Assembly: GCA_002205965.3 (NCBI GenBank)
Contig: NADL03000104.1
Coordinates: forward strand, 1-64,000
DNA: 64,000 nt
Direction of reading: 5' to 3'
Origin: Kappaphycus alvarezii
Lineage: Eukaryota; Rhodophyta; Florideophyceae; Gigartinales; Solieriaceae
Shown piece by piece: positions 30,901-38,800 of this stretch (position 1 is its first letter; each line of letters starts with the position of its first letter). Under the pieces are notes generated by a model. The model saw only the letters and a list, made by a program, of their open reading frames with translations, had not been told where the DNA came from and ran no database searches. A program made the position numbers and the translations under genes.

Positions 30901-31634
30901 TGACTATTGATTGCAGAGGGCTTTTTCAACTTAATCTCATTCGCATTGATCAGTTGATAAACATTGAAATCTCTCCCATGATTCTTTCTCCTAATCATGT
31001 TCCGGAATTTCTTAACTCCAATGTTTGTTACTCTTACTTCCATCGGAATATCTTCTACTATCGGGAGCACGTCATCGTTAACCTTCACAACCCGGCGCTG
31101 ATAATCAATATCTGGATTGTTGGCAACATGCCATGGCATTCCTAGAAGCACATCATATCTACAATCTGCAACGACCCAATTGGACGTGAACAGATAGGAA
31201 CCAATCTTCAATGTAGCTCCCAGGATAACTTCCGACGTTTTCTCCTTTGACTTCTTGCTCGAATGATTCACAGTGGCTTTGACATTCTTAAATCGAAACT
31301 TTTCTTTGTTTCGAACTGCAAAGTCCCTAGATACTACGTTTGTATTACATCCGTCGTCTTTGAGGACAGACGCTTTCACATTATTTAGCGTCCCGTCAAG
31401 TAAGATTAATTCCTCGGTTGGAATATCTTCCTCTTTGACCTGGATGTCGTCTTCATGACAATTAACGATAGTATTGGACTCCAAACTAGTCTTCAAACCT
31501 TCTATCGCATGATCTCTTTGACTTTTCTCAACTTCAGAGCTATCACCAGTGCAAATCTCTTCTTTCAACACTGGACTCTGTATACTTTGTCTTAGTTGTT
31601 TTACCTCTGCAACAAGACGATTAAAGTCACTCAT
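27954..31634 (-). CDS. pol: Gypsy-1 Pol: protease, RT, RNase H, integrase, chromodomain
   Basis: 1226 codons without a break. Residues 80-180: protease-like region with DDG at 93-95 in place of D(S/T)G and YDVLLGMPWHV near 160-170. Residues 270-500: reverse transcriptase, FSKLDLKTGFHQI and catalytic YIDD at 438-441. RNase H: Asp588, Glu630, Asp655. Integrase: zinc finger His797, His804, Cys833, Cys836, then Asp866, Asp927 (SDRDPKFTS), Glu963 (HPQTDGASE). A GPY/F-like stretch (RRYGPFMVKELIGKNALRL) follows, then a chromodomain from about 1160 (ILKHRKRGRGYQFL, EAEWQPKRDF). Chromodomains steer integration to modified chromatin. The open frame extends 22 codons upstream of the ATG to 31700 and overlaps the end of gag in the -1 frame, so a Gag-Pol fusion by frameshift is possible. 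Reverse transcription would occur in cytoplasmic particles and integration in the nucleus. Confidence 0.95.
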   Translation of the reverse strand: MSDFNRLVAEVKQLRQSIQSPVLKEEICTGDSSEVEKSQRDHAIEGLKTSLESNTIVNCHEDDIQVKEEDIPTEELILLDGTLNNVKASVLKDDGCNTNVVSRDFAVRNKEKFRFKNVKATVNHSSKKSKEKTSEVILGATLKIGSYLFTSNWVVADCRYDVLLGMPWHVANNPDIDYQRRVVKVNDDVLPIVEDIPMEVRVTNIGVKKFRNMIRRKNHGRDFNVYQLINANEIKLKKPSAINSQKNASLEKLLSKFKDVFKGKLPAGLPPKRSVDHEIEVEKGSKPPHRPLFQLSPAELKAAKEYVEDLLRNKKIRPSKSPYGSPLFFVQEKDKLRGVVDYRALNRITKRNNAPLPRSDEMFDRLGDARVFSKLDLKTGFHQIRVKPEDIEKTAFNTKYGQFEYLVMPMGLCNAPATFQSLMNRIFYDCIDVFMVVYIDDLLIFSMDEESHLKHLEIVLSRLQEHELYVSPKKCDFLKTEIEFLGFIVGKDGLRVNPEKVEVLKTWPKPKTVTEIRSFIGLLQFFRRFIPKFSEIAAPLTDLTKKDIGVGKWNDKCDVAFQKLKEAITQAPILVAPDWNKSFRGHVDASQFAVGGTLTQLDGNGKDRVIAYYSKKLSPTERYYSANDRELLGLISFLQRFRCYLEGSSFEIITDNQVLKHLFTKPKLSRKEARYIETLGNFGIFPITLKQGKIHVLGDALSRAPHVISSKDMDNPSINEVEVLSIDLDDILSSYDDDQFFGPIVRALDGNWPSDETKKVQLEKIIHMFRREGKRLMYGRKLCIPRKSVSDILQLAHDSKISGHFAFAKTLSRLSNYHWRHKTRDVRNYVQGCLRCQQAKDSNQKKMTVPTSLEMPERRWGSLATDFIVHLPRTKNGKDAVTTWVDRLTRRVHFIPCNVNETAVDVANSFFSNIFKLHGLPDNIVSDRDPKFTSKFWENVMKLCGVKLKMSTSRHPQTDGASEIMNRMVENYLRCYCSYHQNDWDELLPAAEFAYNSSVTEDLGMSPFEMDLGYNPKAPLDMISGAETPIESVEEFKARLRNSLEDAKFSYRVSKARQSAVSSQRYQAPQYQVGSKVWLNKSLFTDLYSRSQATQKLTARRYGPFMVKELIGKNALRLDLPNHLKIHPVVHVIHTTPYKDQPADIALPMPERPDPIPMPGGEEQVVDRILKHRKRGRGYQFLTLMKGAPTHEAEWQPKRDFVDRDGTVTEVWHKYIVENGILPEYH

Positions 31635-31675
31635 ACTTGGTCCAACCGGAGCGCTTTTTCCTTTCGGCGGACCTC

Positions 31676-31700
31676 TTAGTTTTCCGACTCTAGACCACTG
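31676..31700 (-). promoter_or_regulatory. Gypsy-1 gag/pol overlap, candidate -1 frameshift window
   Basis: The pol frame is open from 31700, directly after a TGA, while gag stops at 31678-31676. This leaves 25 shared bases in the -1 relation. The last gag codons are TCG GAA AAC TAA. GGAAAAC is close to, but not, a canonical X XXY YYZ slippery heptamer, so the mechanism is open. Reinitiation at the pol ATG (42 bases after the stop) is the alternative. Confidence 0.5.
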
Positions 31701-32476
31701 TCAATAACTTGAGCATTATTCGATGCAATCTTACTTTCCTTATGGTCATTATGTTTCCATGGCCTGCAACCTACTTTGTGACATACAAAGCAGCGGTTCT
31801 CTCTGTACAACCTTTCTTTATCTTTGTCAAATCGACGATTCCTGATTCGATTTTGACCACTGTTGTACCTCTTCTCCACGTTACCGATCTCCATAGGAAC
31901 GGGAGCCTGGCTTGGAACATAACTCGACTGTTCACCAAACCTAGAGAACATTCCAGATCCACGTAAAGCACTGTCAACATTCAGAGCGATTCGGGCAGCT
32001 TCTTCCACGTTTGTAACATTATTCTTGAGGACTTCTAGCCTAACCTGTGGCTTGAGTCCGGAGATAAACTTATCTAGCATTTCATCCATTGAGATACCAG
32101 GGATGCTCAGAGCCACGTTTCTAAACTCTGAGAGATAAGCTGCAACAGAGTACTTCTGATGCAAACTCCTCAGCTTGTCTCTTGCACGTCGAACACTATC
32201 AGCGGGTATAAACTCAGCCCTTACCAAATTCTTAAACTCATCAAAAGAATCTGGAACTGCATTGGAGGCAACTTTCATGAACCACCAACTTGCAGCTGTG
32301 CCCGTAAACAAGGTTGTAGCATACATAATCCTAGCTCTATCGTTCAGTGCTAGATCCATATTTTGCATCTGAACGAGCGTAAGGTACTGTTCGAGCTGGT
32401 ACAACCAGGTTTCCACGACGAGCCTATCCCGAGTGCCCTTGAACTGCTCTGGCTTATTCGGCTTCAAGAACGACAT
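31676..32476 (-). CDS. gag: Gypsy-1 Gag
   Basis: 266 codons from the first ATG after the 603-base leader. The start MSFLKPNKPEQFKGTRD and the block TAASWWFMKVAS followed by FDEFKNLVRAEFIP are typical of the Ty3/gypsy gag capsid domain (about residues 10-170). Near residue 230 a single zinc knuckle reads CFVCHKVGCRPWKH, spacing CX2CX4CX4H, so Cys and His are exchanged compared with the usual CX2CX4HX4C. The protein should assemble the particle and package element RNA. The stop at 31676-31678 lies inside the pol open frame. No damage is seen. Confidence 0.93.
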   Translation of the reverse strand: MSFLKPNKPEQFKGTRDRLVVETWLYQLEQYLTLVQMQNMDLALNDRARIMYATTLFTGTAASWWFMKVASNAVPDSFDEFKNLVRAEFIPADSVRRARDKLRSLHQKYSVAAYLSEFRNVALSIPGISMDEMLDKFISGLKPQVRLEVLKNNVTNVEEAARIALNVDSALRGSGMFSRFGEQSSYVPSQAPVPMEIGNVEKRYNSGQNRIRNRRFDKDKERLYRENRCFVCHKVGCRPWKHNDHKESKIASNNAQVIDSGLESEN

Positions 32477-32969
32477 TTTTCACAACCTTTTTTCTTCTTC
32501 TATTCAATTTTTCTCTCTTGACTTATTATCCACTTGATACTTTAGGGAGCCGTCCCTTGGCGACGGGTCCTCTTCCCGCAAGAGAGTGATACAAACTCTT
32601 CGTAACCCACACCCGGGAGTTACGGTGATCTATATCTGTTCGGGATATCCCCACCAGTCTTTTGTTAAAGACCCTTCGGTGTCCTTACCCTATAAGAAAA
32701 GATCTCGAGCCGACCAAAAGATACTTCTCAATCACAGAACCTAAGTTCTTTCCCCACTACCCAAATGAGGTTGCTCCTACCTGATCAAACCTAGAGCGCG
32801 TTACTCGAATCCTTGTCCCAGTCGGTCGACCTAGCTAACAGCCAATAGTCGAGAGGATTATTTGAGAATACGTAGGCGACTCGGCGCAGAATAACCAAAA
32901 TCAAAGTAGGCGAAGATATCGAAGATACCTAGCAGCCTATCTAGTTCTCCCTGCAGAACTGGACTACTT

Positions 32970-33003
32970 GCACGCACCTGGCACTCCAGCCCACAGGTGG
33001 TGC
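32970..33003 (-). other. Gypsy-1 leader hairpin 1
   Basis: On the plus strand GCAC, bulged G, CACCTG pairs with CAGGTG, GTGC around the 13-base loop GCACTCCAGCCCA. In the element RNA the loop reads UGGGCUGGAGUGC. The hairpin has ten perfect base pairs with one bulged base. Confidence 0.85.
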
Positions 33004-33004
33004 T

Positions 33005-33040
33005 TACCAACGACTGGCACTCCAGCCCACAGTCGTGGTA
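33005..33040 (-). other. Gypsy-1 leader hairpin 2
   Basis: On the plus strand TACCA, bulged A, CGACTG pairs with CAGTCG, TGGTA around the same 13-base loop GCACTCCAGCCCA. The architecture equals that of hairpin 1 (outer helix, one bulge, six-pair inner helix, 13-base loop) but most stem pairs are different. Confidence 0.85.
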
Positions 33041-33066
33041 CTAACTGATCTCCTTCGGCCAACTGG

Positions 33067-33078
33067 GCGATGCTACCA
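33067..33078 (-). other. Gypsy-1 primer binding site
   Basis: On the minus strand TGGTAGCATCGC, one base after the 5' LTR. It is complementary to a tRNA 3' end GCGAUGCUACCA. An initiator Met tRNA is likely, as for other Ty3 elements, but the tRNA of this genome is not in the window. Confidence 0.7.
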
Positions 33079-33079
33079 G

Positions 33080-33435
33080 TGAAACGAAAGAGTAGTTGGG
33101 GCAAAGGAAGACAGTTGAAATAAACTCAGATGTTGACTTTGATCGATGTTGAAAAATGTTTGTTGGTTGTTCCTGCCGCTACTCGGCATCTACGACCTCT
33201 TATATAGTGCTTTGTACCCCCCTCAATGGGTGTAAAAACACACATTACAAATAAACTAACTGGACGCGTCTAATGTGCTCTAAAATACTCTAGAACACTA
33301 ATCCGAAACGTCTAGATGCATTACAGCAATGCATAATAAAATTCTACACGCAAAATAAAAATGCCACGCTAAATAGCATTGCTGGCATATCTCAAGAGGC
33401 GTCCATAACATTCTAGTAAACACTAGATTGTTACA
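33080..33435 (-). repeat. Gypsy-1 5' LTR with TATA box
   Basis: Drives transcription of the element. The minus strand has TATATAAG at 33206-33199, preceded by GCAC. Six C in the run near 33215-33221 compared with seven in the 3' LTR is the only difference seen. Confidence 0.95.
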
Positions 33436-33440
33436 ATAGA

Positions 33441-33906
33441 TAAATGATGAACAAAAATCCTAGCAACGAAGGATATTATGACTTTCAGGTCTGATTTTGA
33501 AGTTTAGTAGTTTCGATGAACTACAAGGGTTTTCCACTATCTTGGGTAGCTCTGGTATGCACCATTTTCGAGGTGCTTATCAACTACTTAAGTGAAACAC
33601 ACTCAGCACCCTGTAGGATATTCCGGGCCACAACCGACCATATTTCTCAAATATTAAATCACCCCACATTTACCCTTAAGTGAAACTGAACGCGGAATAA
33701 AATACTTCAGCTATCAGGATCGTAGAGACTTTAGGTTGCGTTTGGTCTGGTGCAATGGGTGACCACCGGTTCCCTTTCGGGTATAAACTTTTACAAAATT
33801 TCCAGGGCAGCTGACTATTCTCGGGGCATCAACAGGAGTCATAGTTCGATTAGGTAAAAAGGTTTGGGTGTTTTTCTCTTGGAAGATATATCCGATCTAT
33901 CCCAAG
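33441..33906. repeat. LINE tails in non-coding DNA (family E plus, family A minus)
   Basis: 33611-33675 is a clear family-E tail (GGATATTCCGGGCCACAACC, then ATATTAAATCACCCCACATT). 33858-33906 is a family-A tail end on the minus strand (AAAAAGGTTTGGGTGTTTTT, GATATATCCGATCTATCCCA). No gene is seen between or around them. Confidence 0.65.
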
Positions 33907-34322
33907 TTCGATTATAAAGTTACTATTTACATAATGTTTGGCAAGACGCTAAGGGTCTGATCTAGTGGTTCTGAACAGCATTCTGACGTGCAGTAATAGT
34001 AGCTTCAAGCGGGGGGGAACTTTTGGGTTAGTTTTTGTGAGAGTGGAACATAGGGCGAAATTCCCACTATCCTGTGCAGTTTGCGGCGCCGGAGAAAATA
34101 CTACGGTAACCATTTAACGCTTCAAGCGGTAAGTAGTGTATGATTTTGTGTACATAACAAATCCGTGCGTAAATTGCCCAGAGACTACGATGTACAATGT
34201 TGAAGTACGTTTCACTGATGCCATGGCTTTCGACGTTGTTTGTGCCCGCATCAACTGATCACATGATTCGTTCTAATTGCAGAGATTTCGAGGAGGCAAG
34301 AAGTAACTGCTTGTGGAACCCT

Positions 34323-34530
34323 CTTTAAAGGGGGAAGGTTTGGGTGTTTATTCTTGGAAGATATATTCGAGTGTATTCCGAAGCACTCCAAACAGCCCAC
34401 AATCGAATCAAAAGTGAATTCCGACGCATCGTTAGTTGAGGAGCTACGCTCCCTAAAAGGACATCTTAAGGCCACCCGTAAAGTAGGCCGCACTGAACAT
34501 GACGGCTGCTCCTTAATAGCGAAATCTCCA
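34323..34530 (-). pseudogene. LINE end with family-A tail (minus), C-terminus degraded
   Basis: The minus-strand frame reads GAAVMFSAAYFTGGLKMSF and a stop at about 34452, matching the AAVMSNAACLMAGLKVAF end at 12660-12741. The tail start (GGGAGCGTAGCTCCTC) follows, then about 60 unrelated bases, then the tail end at 34323-34372 (GTTTGGGTGT...GATATATTCG). Confidence 0.6.
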
Positions 34531-34945
34531 CCCCAGTAGAGATTGCAAAGTTTGTACGCCAGCCAGTGGGAAATATTCCGACAAAGCTTTTTAATAAGTC
34601 ACCAGGCCATATTTAGGGCATTAAATGACCTCTAAGGTTTATTAAAGCCGTTACCCAATAGCATGCAACCATATCGAATAAACTATTACTAGAGTAGCAA
34701 TAAATATCCATTACAGCTTTACAAAGGATATCCTTGAATGCAAATACGAATGCACCGTAAATTAGTAAGTAATCAACTTAAAGAACCTTAAAGAGAAAGG
34801 GAAAGTATTTAGAGTGGAGGGAGACGTAAAACTATGGTCATCAAAGATCATACTCAATTTCGACCAAAACTTCTTTCTTAACCGGCCCTTCAAGTTAGTC
34901 CTATAGCGATTTGAAAATATCCATGTAAAAGTCAAATCTCAATGG

Positions 34946-35065
34946 GGGGGAAAAGGTTTGGGTGTTTTACTCTTGGAAGATATATCCGGTCTATCCCATG
35001 GTTTTCCAGACAACCGCAATCGACACAAAAAGGGTATACCGACACAGTAATGGGGAAGGAACTTA
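34946..35065 (-). repeat. LINE 3' tail, family A (minus, complete)
   Basis: A near-perfect reverse complement of the family-A tail, from GGGGGGGAAAAGGTTTGGGT to ACAGTAATGGGGAAGGAACT. No coding part is attached. Confidence 0.75.
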
Positions 35066-37134
35066 GAATGTCGAATGACTGGTCGCACCATCCTTTACAG
35101 GGAGTTTAGCATAGCTCAACTACAAACGACATCACTCTGCCTCCGTCATCTCTGGGTGCTTTACCACTAAGCAGTAAAGCACCCAAAATCTTGGCTCAAG
35201 GCTAAAAGTTGCTCCTGAAACTAAAGCACTAAATCTTTTTCACATCTACAGTACGGGTTTTAGCCGACATCTTCATTACAGTCAATAAAACCACTCTTTC
35301 CTTTTATTTATTTTCCTGTTTTGTCGTAATTCTATGACGATGTATTTCGTTTTCTTCTGAAGCATATCATGATACGTGCAAGCACAGGCTTTCTAGAGAG
35401 AATTGTTTTCTCTGGGGACTATTCAACGTTTATTCTGGGGACTAGTTCTCTGGAAACATGCCTCAAATTTACTCTATGATTCAGTTTGTAAAGAGAAGAA
35501 TGGCGAATAGTAAGAACTCTTTTCTCATGAACGGGGTTCGTTTGAAACATGCTGGTGATTGGAATCAACATGTAAAAAAGTAAAATAGGCCATGGGAGTG
35601 TCGTCAAGGGAGTTGCCGTATCTAGCAGAAAATATCTTGGTTAAGGCTGTGTTCTAACAGAAAAGTTTCAGGAATGAGCCGCAGATTCTACCCTTGGTAA
35701 CTCCCAAAGGTCTTGCGAGAAAATGAATAATAATCGGTAATTGGATGGTGATAGGAAAAACTATTGATTACTAGGATGAGAGTGCTTAAAGGGACAAAAT
35801 ATATTTGAGGCTGGAGTGTTTCTATCATTGCTGCGAGAACGTGATTGGCTCGAAACGTATGAGTTGCAGCGCTAGCACCAAGCACGTGATCCCGACAGTT
35901 ATGCCGAAACTTTTTCGAAATGACAACGTGAATTAACTATACAGTGCAAACGGCTTCGAGTACACCGCCTGATCGGAACGTCAACAAAATACAGGAGAAA
36001 AAACACCGTGTCTGGTGTCGTGAAACATTTATTTGACTCCTGACTTTTGGTGAATCTTTCACCTGCTCTTCATTGTATTGAATATGACCTTGATGTTACA
36101 GCAGGTTCGAATACCATGATTTCTCTTTGTTCTTGAAGAACAGCTAAAAAGCTATGTCTAACCAGACTACGGCCGTGTGGAAATGTGGGGTTAATTTACT
36201 GTGGTAGATATGTGGGTCGGTACCCAGTAAATTTGCACCGGAGCGTGGATACCGTATATGACTACAACCTCTTTATCTAGTTACGTGTATAAGAACGATA
36301 TGAGTCGCGATCCAAGTGTTTTCTCAAAAAAAAGTTCTGCTGTGTAATCGCTTATATTTTTGAACCTGTTTCGATCATAATTTGTGTTTCATGTCGAGAC
36401 ATTCATCTGAATGCAGCAAGGAAAGGACTTCCTTACTGATTTTCGGTGACGAAATGCATCGAAAGGCGCAAACCTAGTATATCATTCTTTACTTTATTAT
36501 GTCTCTGAATTATACTACGAAGTGTTGTTGTAGGGCTTTAGAAGTTAGAATGCTAATACAGATGATTATATTGAATGATTACAGTAACTGATCAGAAGGG
36601 TCGAATCGAAGTTCAGAAATCTTACTAACAACGAGGACATAATAACGAGTACATAATGCGCAGTATAAAGTGTAATCATCTTTACTTCATGTATGATATG
36701 TACAGTATAGTTACATCATTTACAGCAAATAGTTTTTATGGTGTCCACTGCAGTCCGACTATAGGGCTAGGAACTAACCGGATGGTCCACGTCAGCCACG
36801 TGCAGCGATGTGCACGAGCAGATAGCCATAGAGACTGAAAATTCCTACTAAGAATTCAGTCAATACGTTTTAGCTTGGAGATTATATCTCAAGAACTATC
36901 AGGTTCCTCAATGGAGGGGATGTCCTAAATTTTCTTCTGAGGGATCACTTGAAATAGACTCAACGAATAATCGGTTTGTCCCATTAGGATTTTGAGGCAC
37001 TATACAGAAGGAAGTATCCCTTTGAGGACAGGAAACTATAAAGACCAAAGATAAACTCATTGCTGTCGAAAAACATTACGGAAAAGATAACAAAACTAAA
37101 CGTTAATCCAAATAAATACTGTGTAGCGATGTGA
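35066..37134. other. Non-coding DNA with minor tail remnants
   Basis: No gene is recognised. 35165-35190 carries AAGCAGTAAAGCACCCAAAA, a short tail-like end. 36175-36245 resembles a minus-strand family-E tail (GTGTGGAAATGTGGGGTTAA). Open frames are short and on both strands. Confidence 0.45.
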
Positions 37135-37645
37135 TCCGGGGGGTAAATGGGGCTGGTTTACTGTGATTGGTGCAAAAGTTTGGGGTCCTTTGAACCTACA
37201 GTCAACCCATCTTTCCGGATCTGCGATACCAATAACGGAGCATTTCCACCAACCGAAAACGAGCAGGTAGCCTATTAATAATAAGAGAGAAGGATATACC
37301 AATTCAAGAAAATTGTGCGCAAAGTGGTTTTATACTGTACTATCTGGTTTTCGATGGCGCAAAAGCATTCCGAAAGAACCAAAGCACTAATCAACAGAAC
37401 CGCCCACTCCGTCTCGGAAAATAGCAGTCCTACATCTCCAGAGACAATGCCTTCGAACATAGCTGCCACGTCCAACGCGGCCTGGCTGCTGGCTGGCATC
37501 GAGTCAGACTTCTAGCGACTTTGAACCGGATTAATTCCGTTTCTTGGTTCCCCCAACCCGACCACTTGTACCAATTATTAGACGCGCTTTGGAACAGAGG
37601 GTAACCTATTTTTCAATCATTAAAACACCCCAATTTCCCCACATA
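37135..37645 (+). repeat. Cluster of LINE-type ends
   Basis: 37430-37515 reads MPSNIAATSNAAWLLAGIES then DF and a stop. It corresponds to the SNAACLLAGLEPS end of the family, with the Cys replaced by Trp. 37600-37645 has a family-E-like tail end (AATCATTAAAACACCCCAAT then TTCCCC). 37135-37225 looks like a tail on the minus strand (GGGGGGTAAATGGGGCTGGT). Upstream coding is not convincing. Confidence 0.5.
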
Positions 37646-37862
37646 GCTAGTTGCAGCGGAGGAGAATCTCGAACTGGTGATTTCTCCACCCCCGTATCGT
37701 ATGCTACTTCCCGCACACAGTAGATCACACTAAAAATGCTGCATCACAAGCCAGGCTTACTTTACGTAAACGTATGCAATGCGATTGGCTGCTTGCTTAT
37801 GTCAACTCATTCTATTGATGGTGTTTACATCATACTACATTTCCCAATCCTCGATTGTTTTT

Positions 37863-38045
37863 CATTTAGGCGTAAACGGGCACCCGGAGGCATACACGTT
37901 CGTCGCGGAATTGGCAGCAAATGTAGCTGGGAGGGCAATTGAGAGCTTCTCGAGAGCCAAAATGGTCCTCATACATAGACAAGCAGCGCAAGCTGTACTG
38001 TCTAATGCGGCATGCCTCCTCGTTTGCCTTGACCCGTCAATGTAG
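37863..38045 (+). pseudogene. LINE C-terminus fragment
   Basis: The open frame GVNGHPEAYTFVAELAANVA continues as GRAIESFSRAKMVLIHRQAA and QAVLSNAACLLVCLDPSM with TAG at 38043. HPEAY...ELA matches the STLGGWHP-A motif that begins the last segment of the non-LTR nuclease-like domain (compare STLGEWNPDAYAVLNEVVQN at 60300-60766). It is open to its natural stop. It is preceded by TTGTTTTTCATTTAG, which looks like a splice acceptor or may just be the truncation point. Confidence 0.6.
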
Positions 38046-38800
38046 TCACAGGGGCGCGGACCCGTTTCTGTTTATCCTTTTCTTCTCTCCAAATTCCGTT
38101 TAGATTGCTCCAACAAGAAGTGTCAGACGACGAAGTAAACTACCCCATTAACTAGCCCATTATCCCCTACCTTAGACGTAAATCAACCTATGGAGAGAGG
38201 AATCTGATACTCCACAAATAATTTACAATATATTCTTCCATTTTCCTCGTTTTAGGCGGAATCAAAAATTCTTCTTTCATGTAACTAAAAAAGAAATTTC
38301 TATTGGTGAAAATGAGATCTAATTTAATATTTGGAAGATATCGTCGACTGTGGCCCGGAATATCCGACAGGATGACCAGTAATACCTCTTTAATTACCCT
38401 AAAAAGCAGGCTCAAGACCGCCCGGTAGACCGGATGCGTTGGACATTTCTTTATCAAATTCATGTAAAACTTTCTATTTACGAGAATTTGATAAGAAAAG
38501 GTCAAACATTTTCTGTCTAAAATAGCAGCATTTTTAGTGATCAGTCAAGTTTCCCATTTACAGTTTTCGATGCATTGTACGGTTTCGCAAATGGCTTGGC
38601 CAATATACGGTATCTACGCTCCGGTACAAATTTACTGGGTACCAACCCACATATCTACCACAGTAAATTAAGCCCCAATTTCAGGCAGTTCCCCAATGAG
38701 ACAATTTGGTACTCCGCCTTGCTCGTATGGTATTGTCTCGCAGGAAGGAAAATATGATTGGTTAGTTTATTTCGTCGTCTGACACTTCTAGCGGGGGGAT
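38046..38800. repeat. Further tail remnants
   Basis: 38108-38150 and the reverse complement at 38762-38800 share GTCAGACGACGAAGTAAACT with 6340-6375. 38330-38390 matches the start of family E on the minus strand (GGCCCGGAATATCCGACAGG). 38635-38690 matches a family-E-like tail (ACAGTAAATTAAGCCCCAAT). No gene is seen. Confidence 0.5.

Larger units (their letters stand above)
32477..33079 (-). other. Gypsy-1 5' untranslated leader
   Basis: 603 bases between the 5' LTR and the gag ATG with no long open frame. The part closest to the primer site contains two structured hairpins (listed separately). In retroelements this region usually carries dimerisation and packaging signals. Confidence 0.7.
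27560..33440 (-). mobile_element. Gypsy-1: intact, very recent Ty3/gypsy chromovirus
   Basis: A complete LTR retrotransposon on the minus strand with the target duplication ATAGA (27560-27564, 33436-33440). The two LTRs (357 and 356 bp) appear identical except for one base in a C-run. A 266-codon gag and a 1226-codon pol are uninterrupted. Primer site, polypurine tract and TATA box are in place, and pol ends in a chromodomain. The leader between the 5' LTR and gag holds two structured hairpins. Everything needed for transposition seems present, so it probably jumped recently and may still be able to. It is inserted about 70 bases from a family G copy. Confidence 0.96.
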
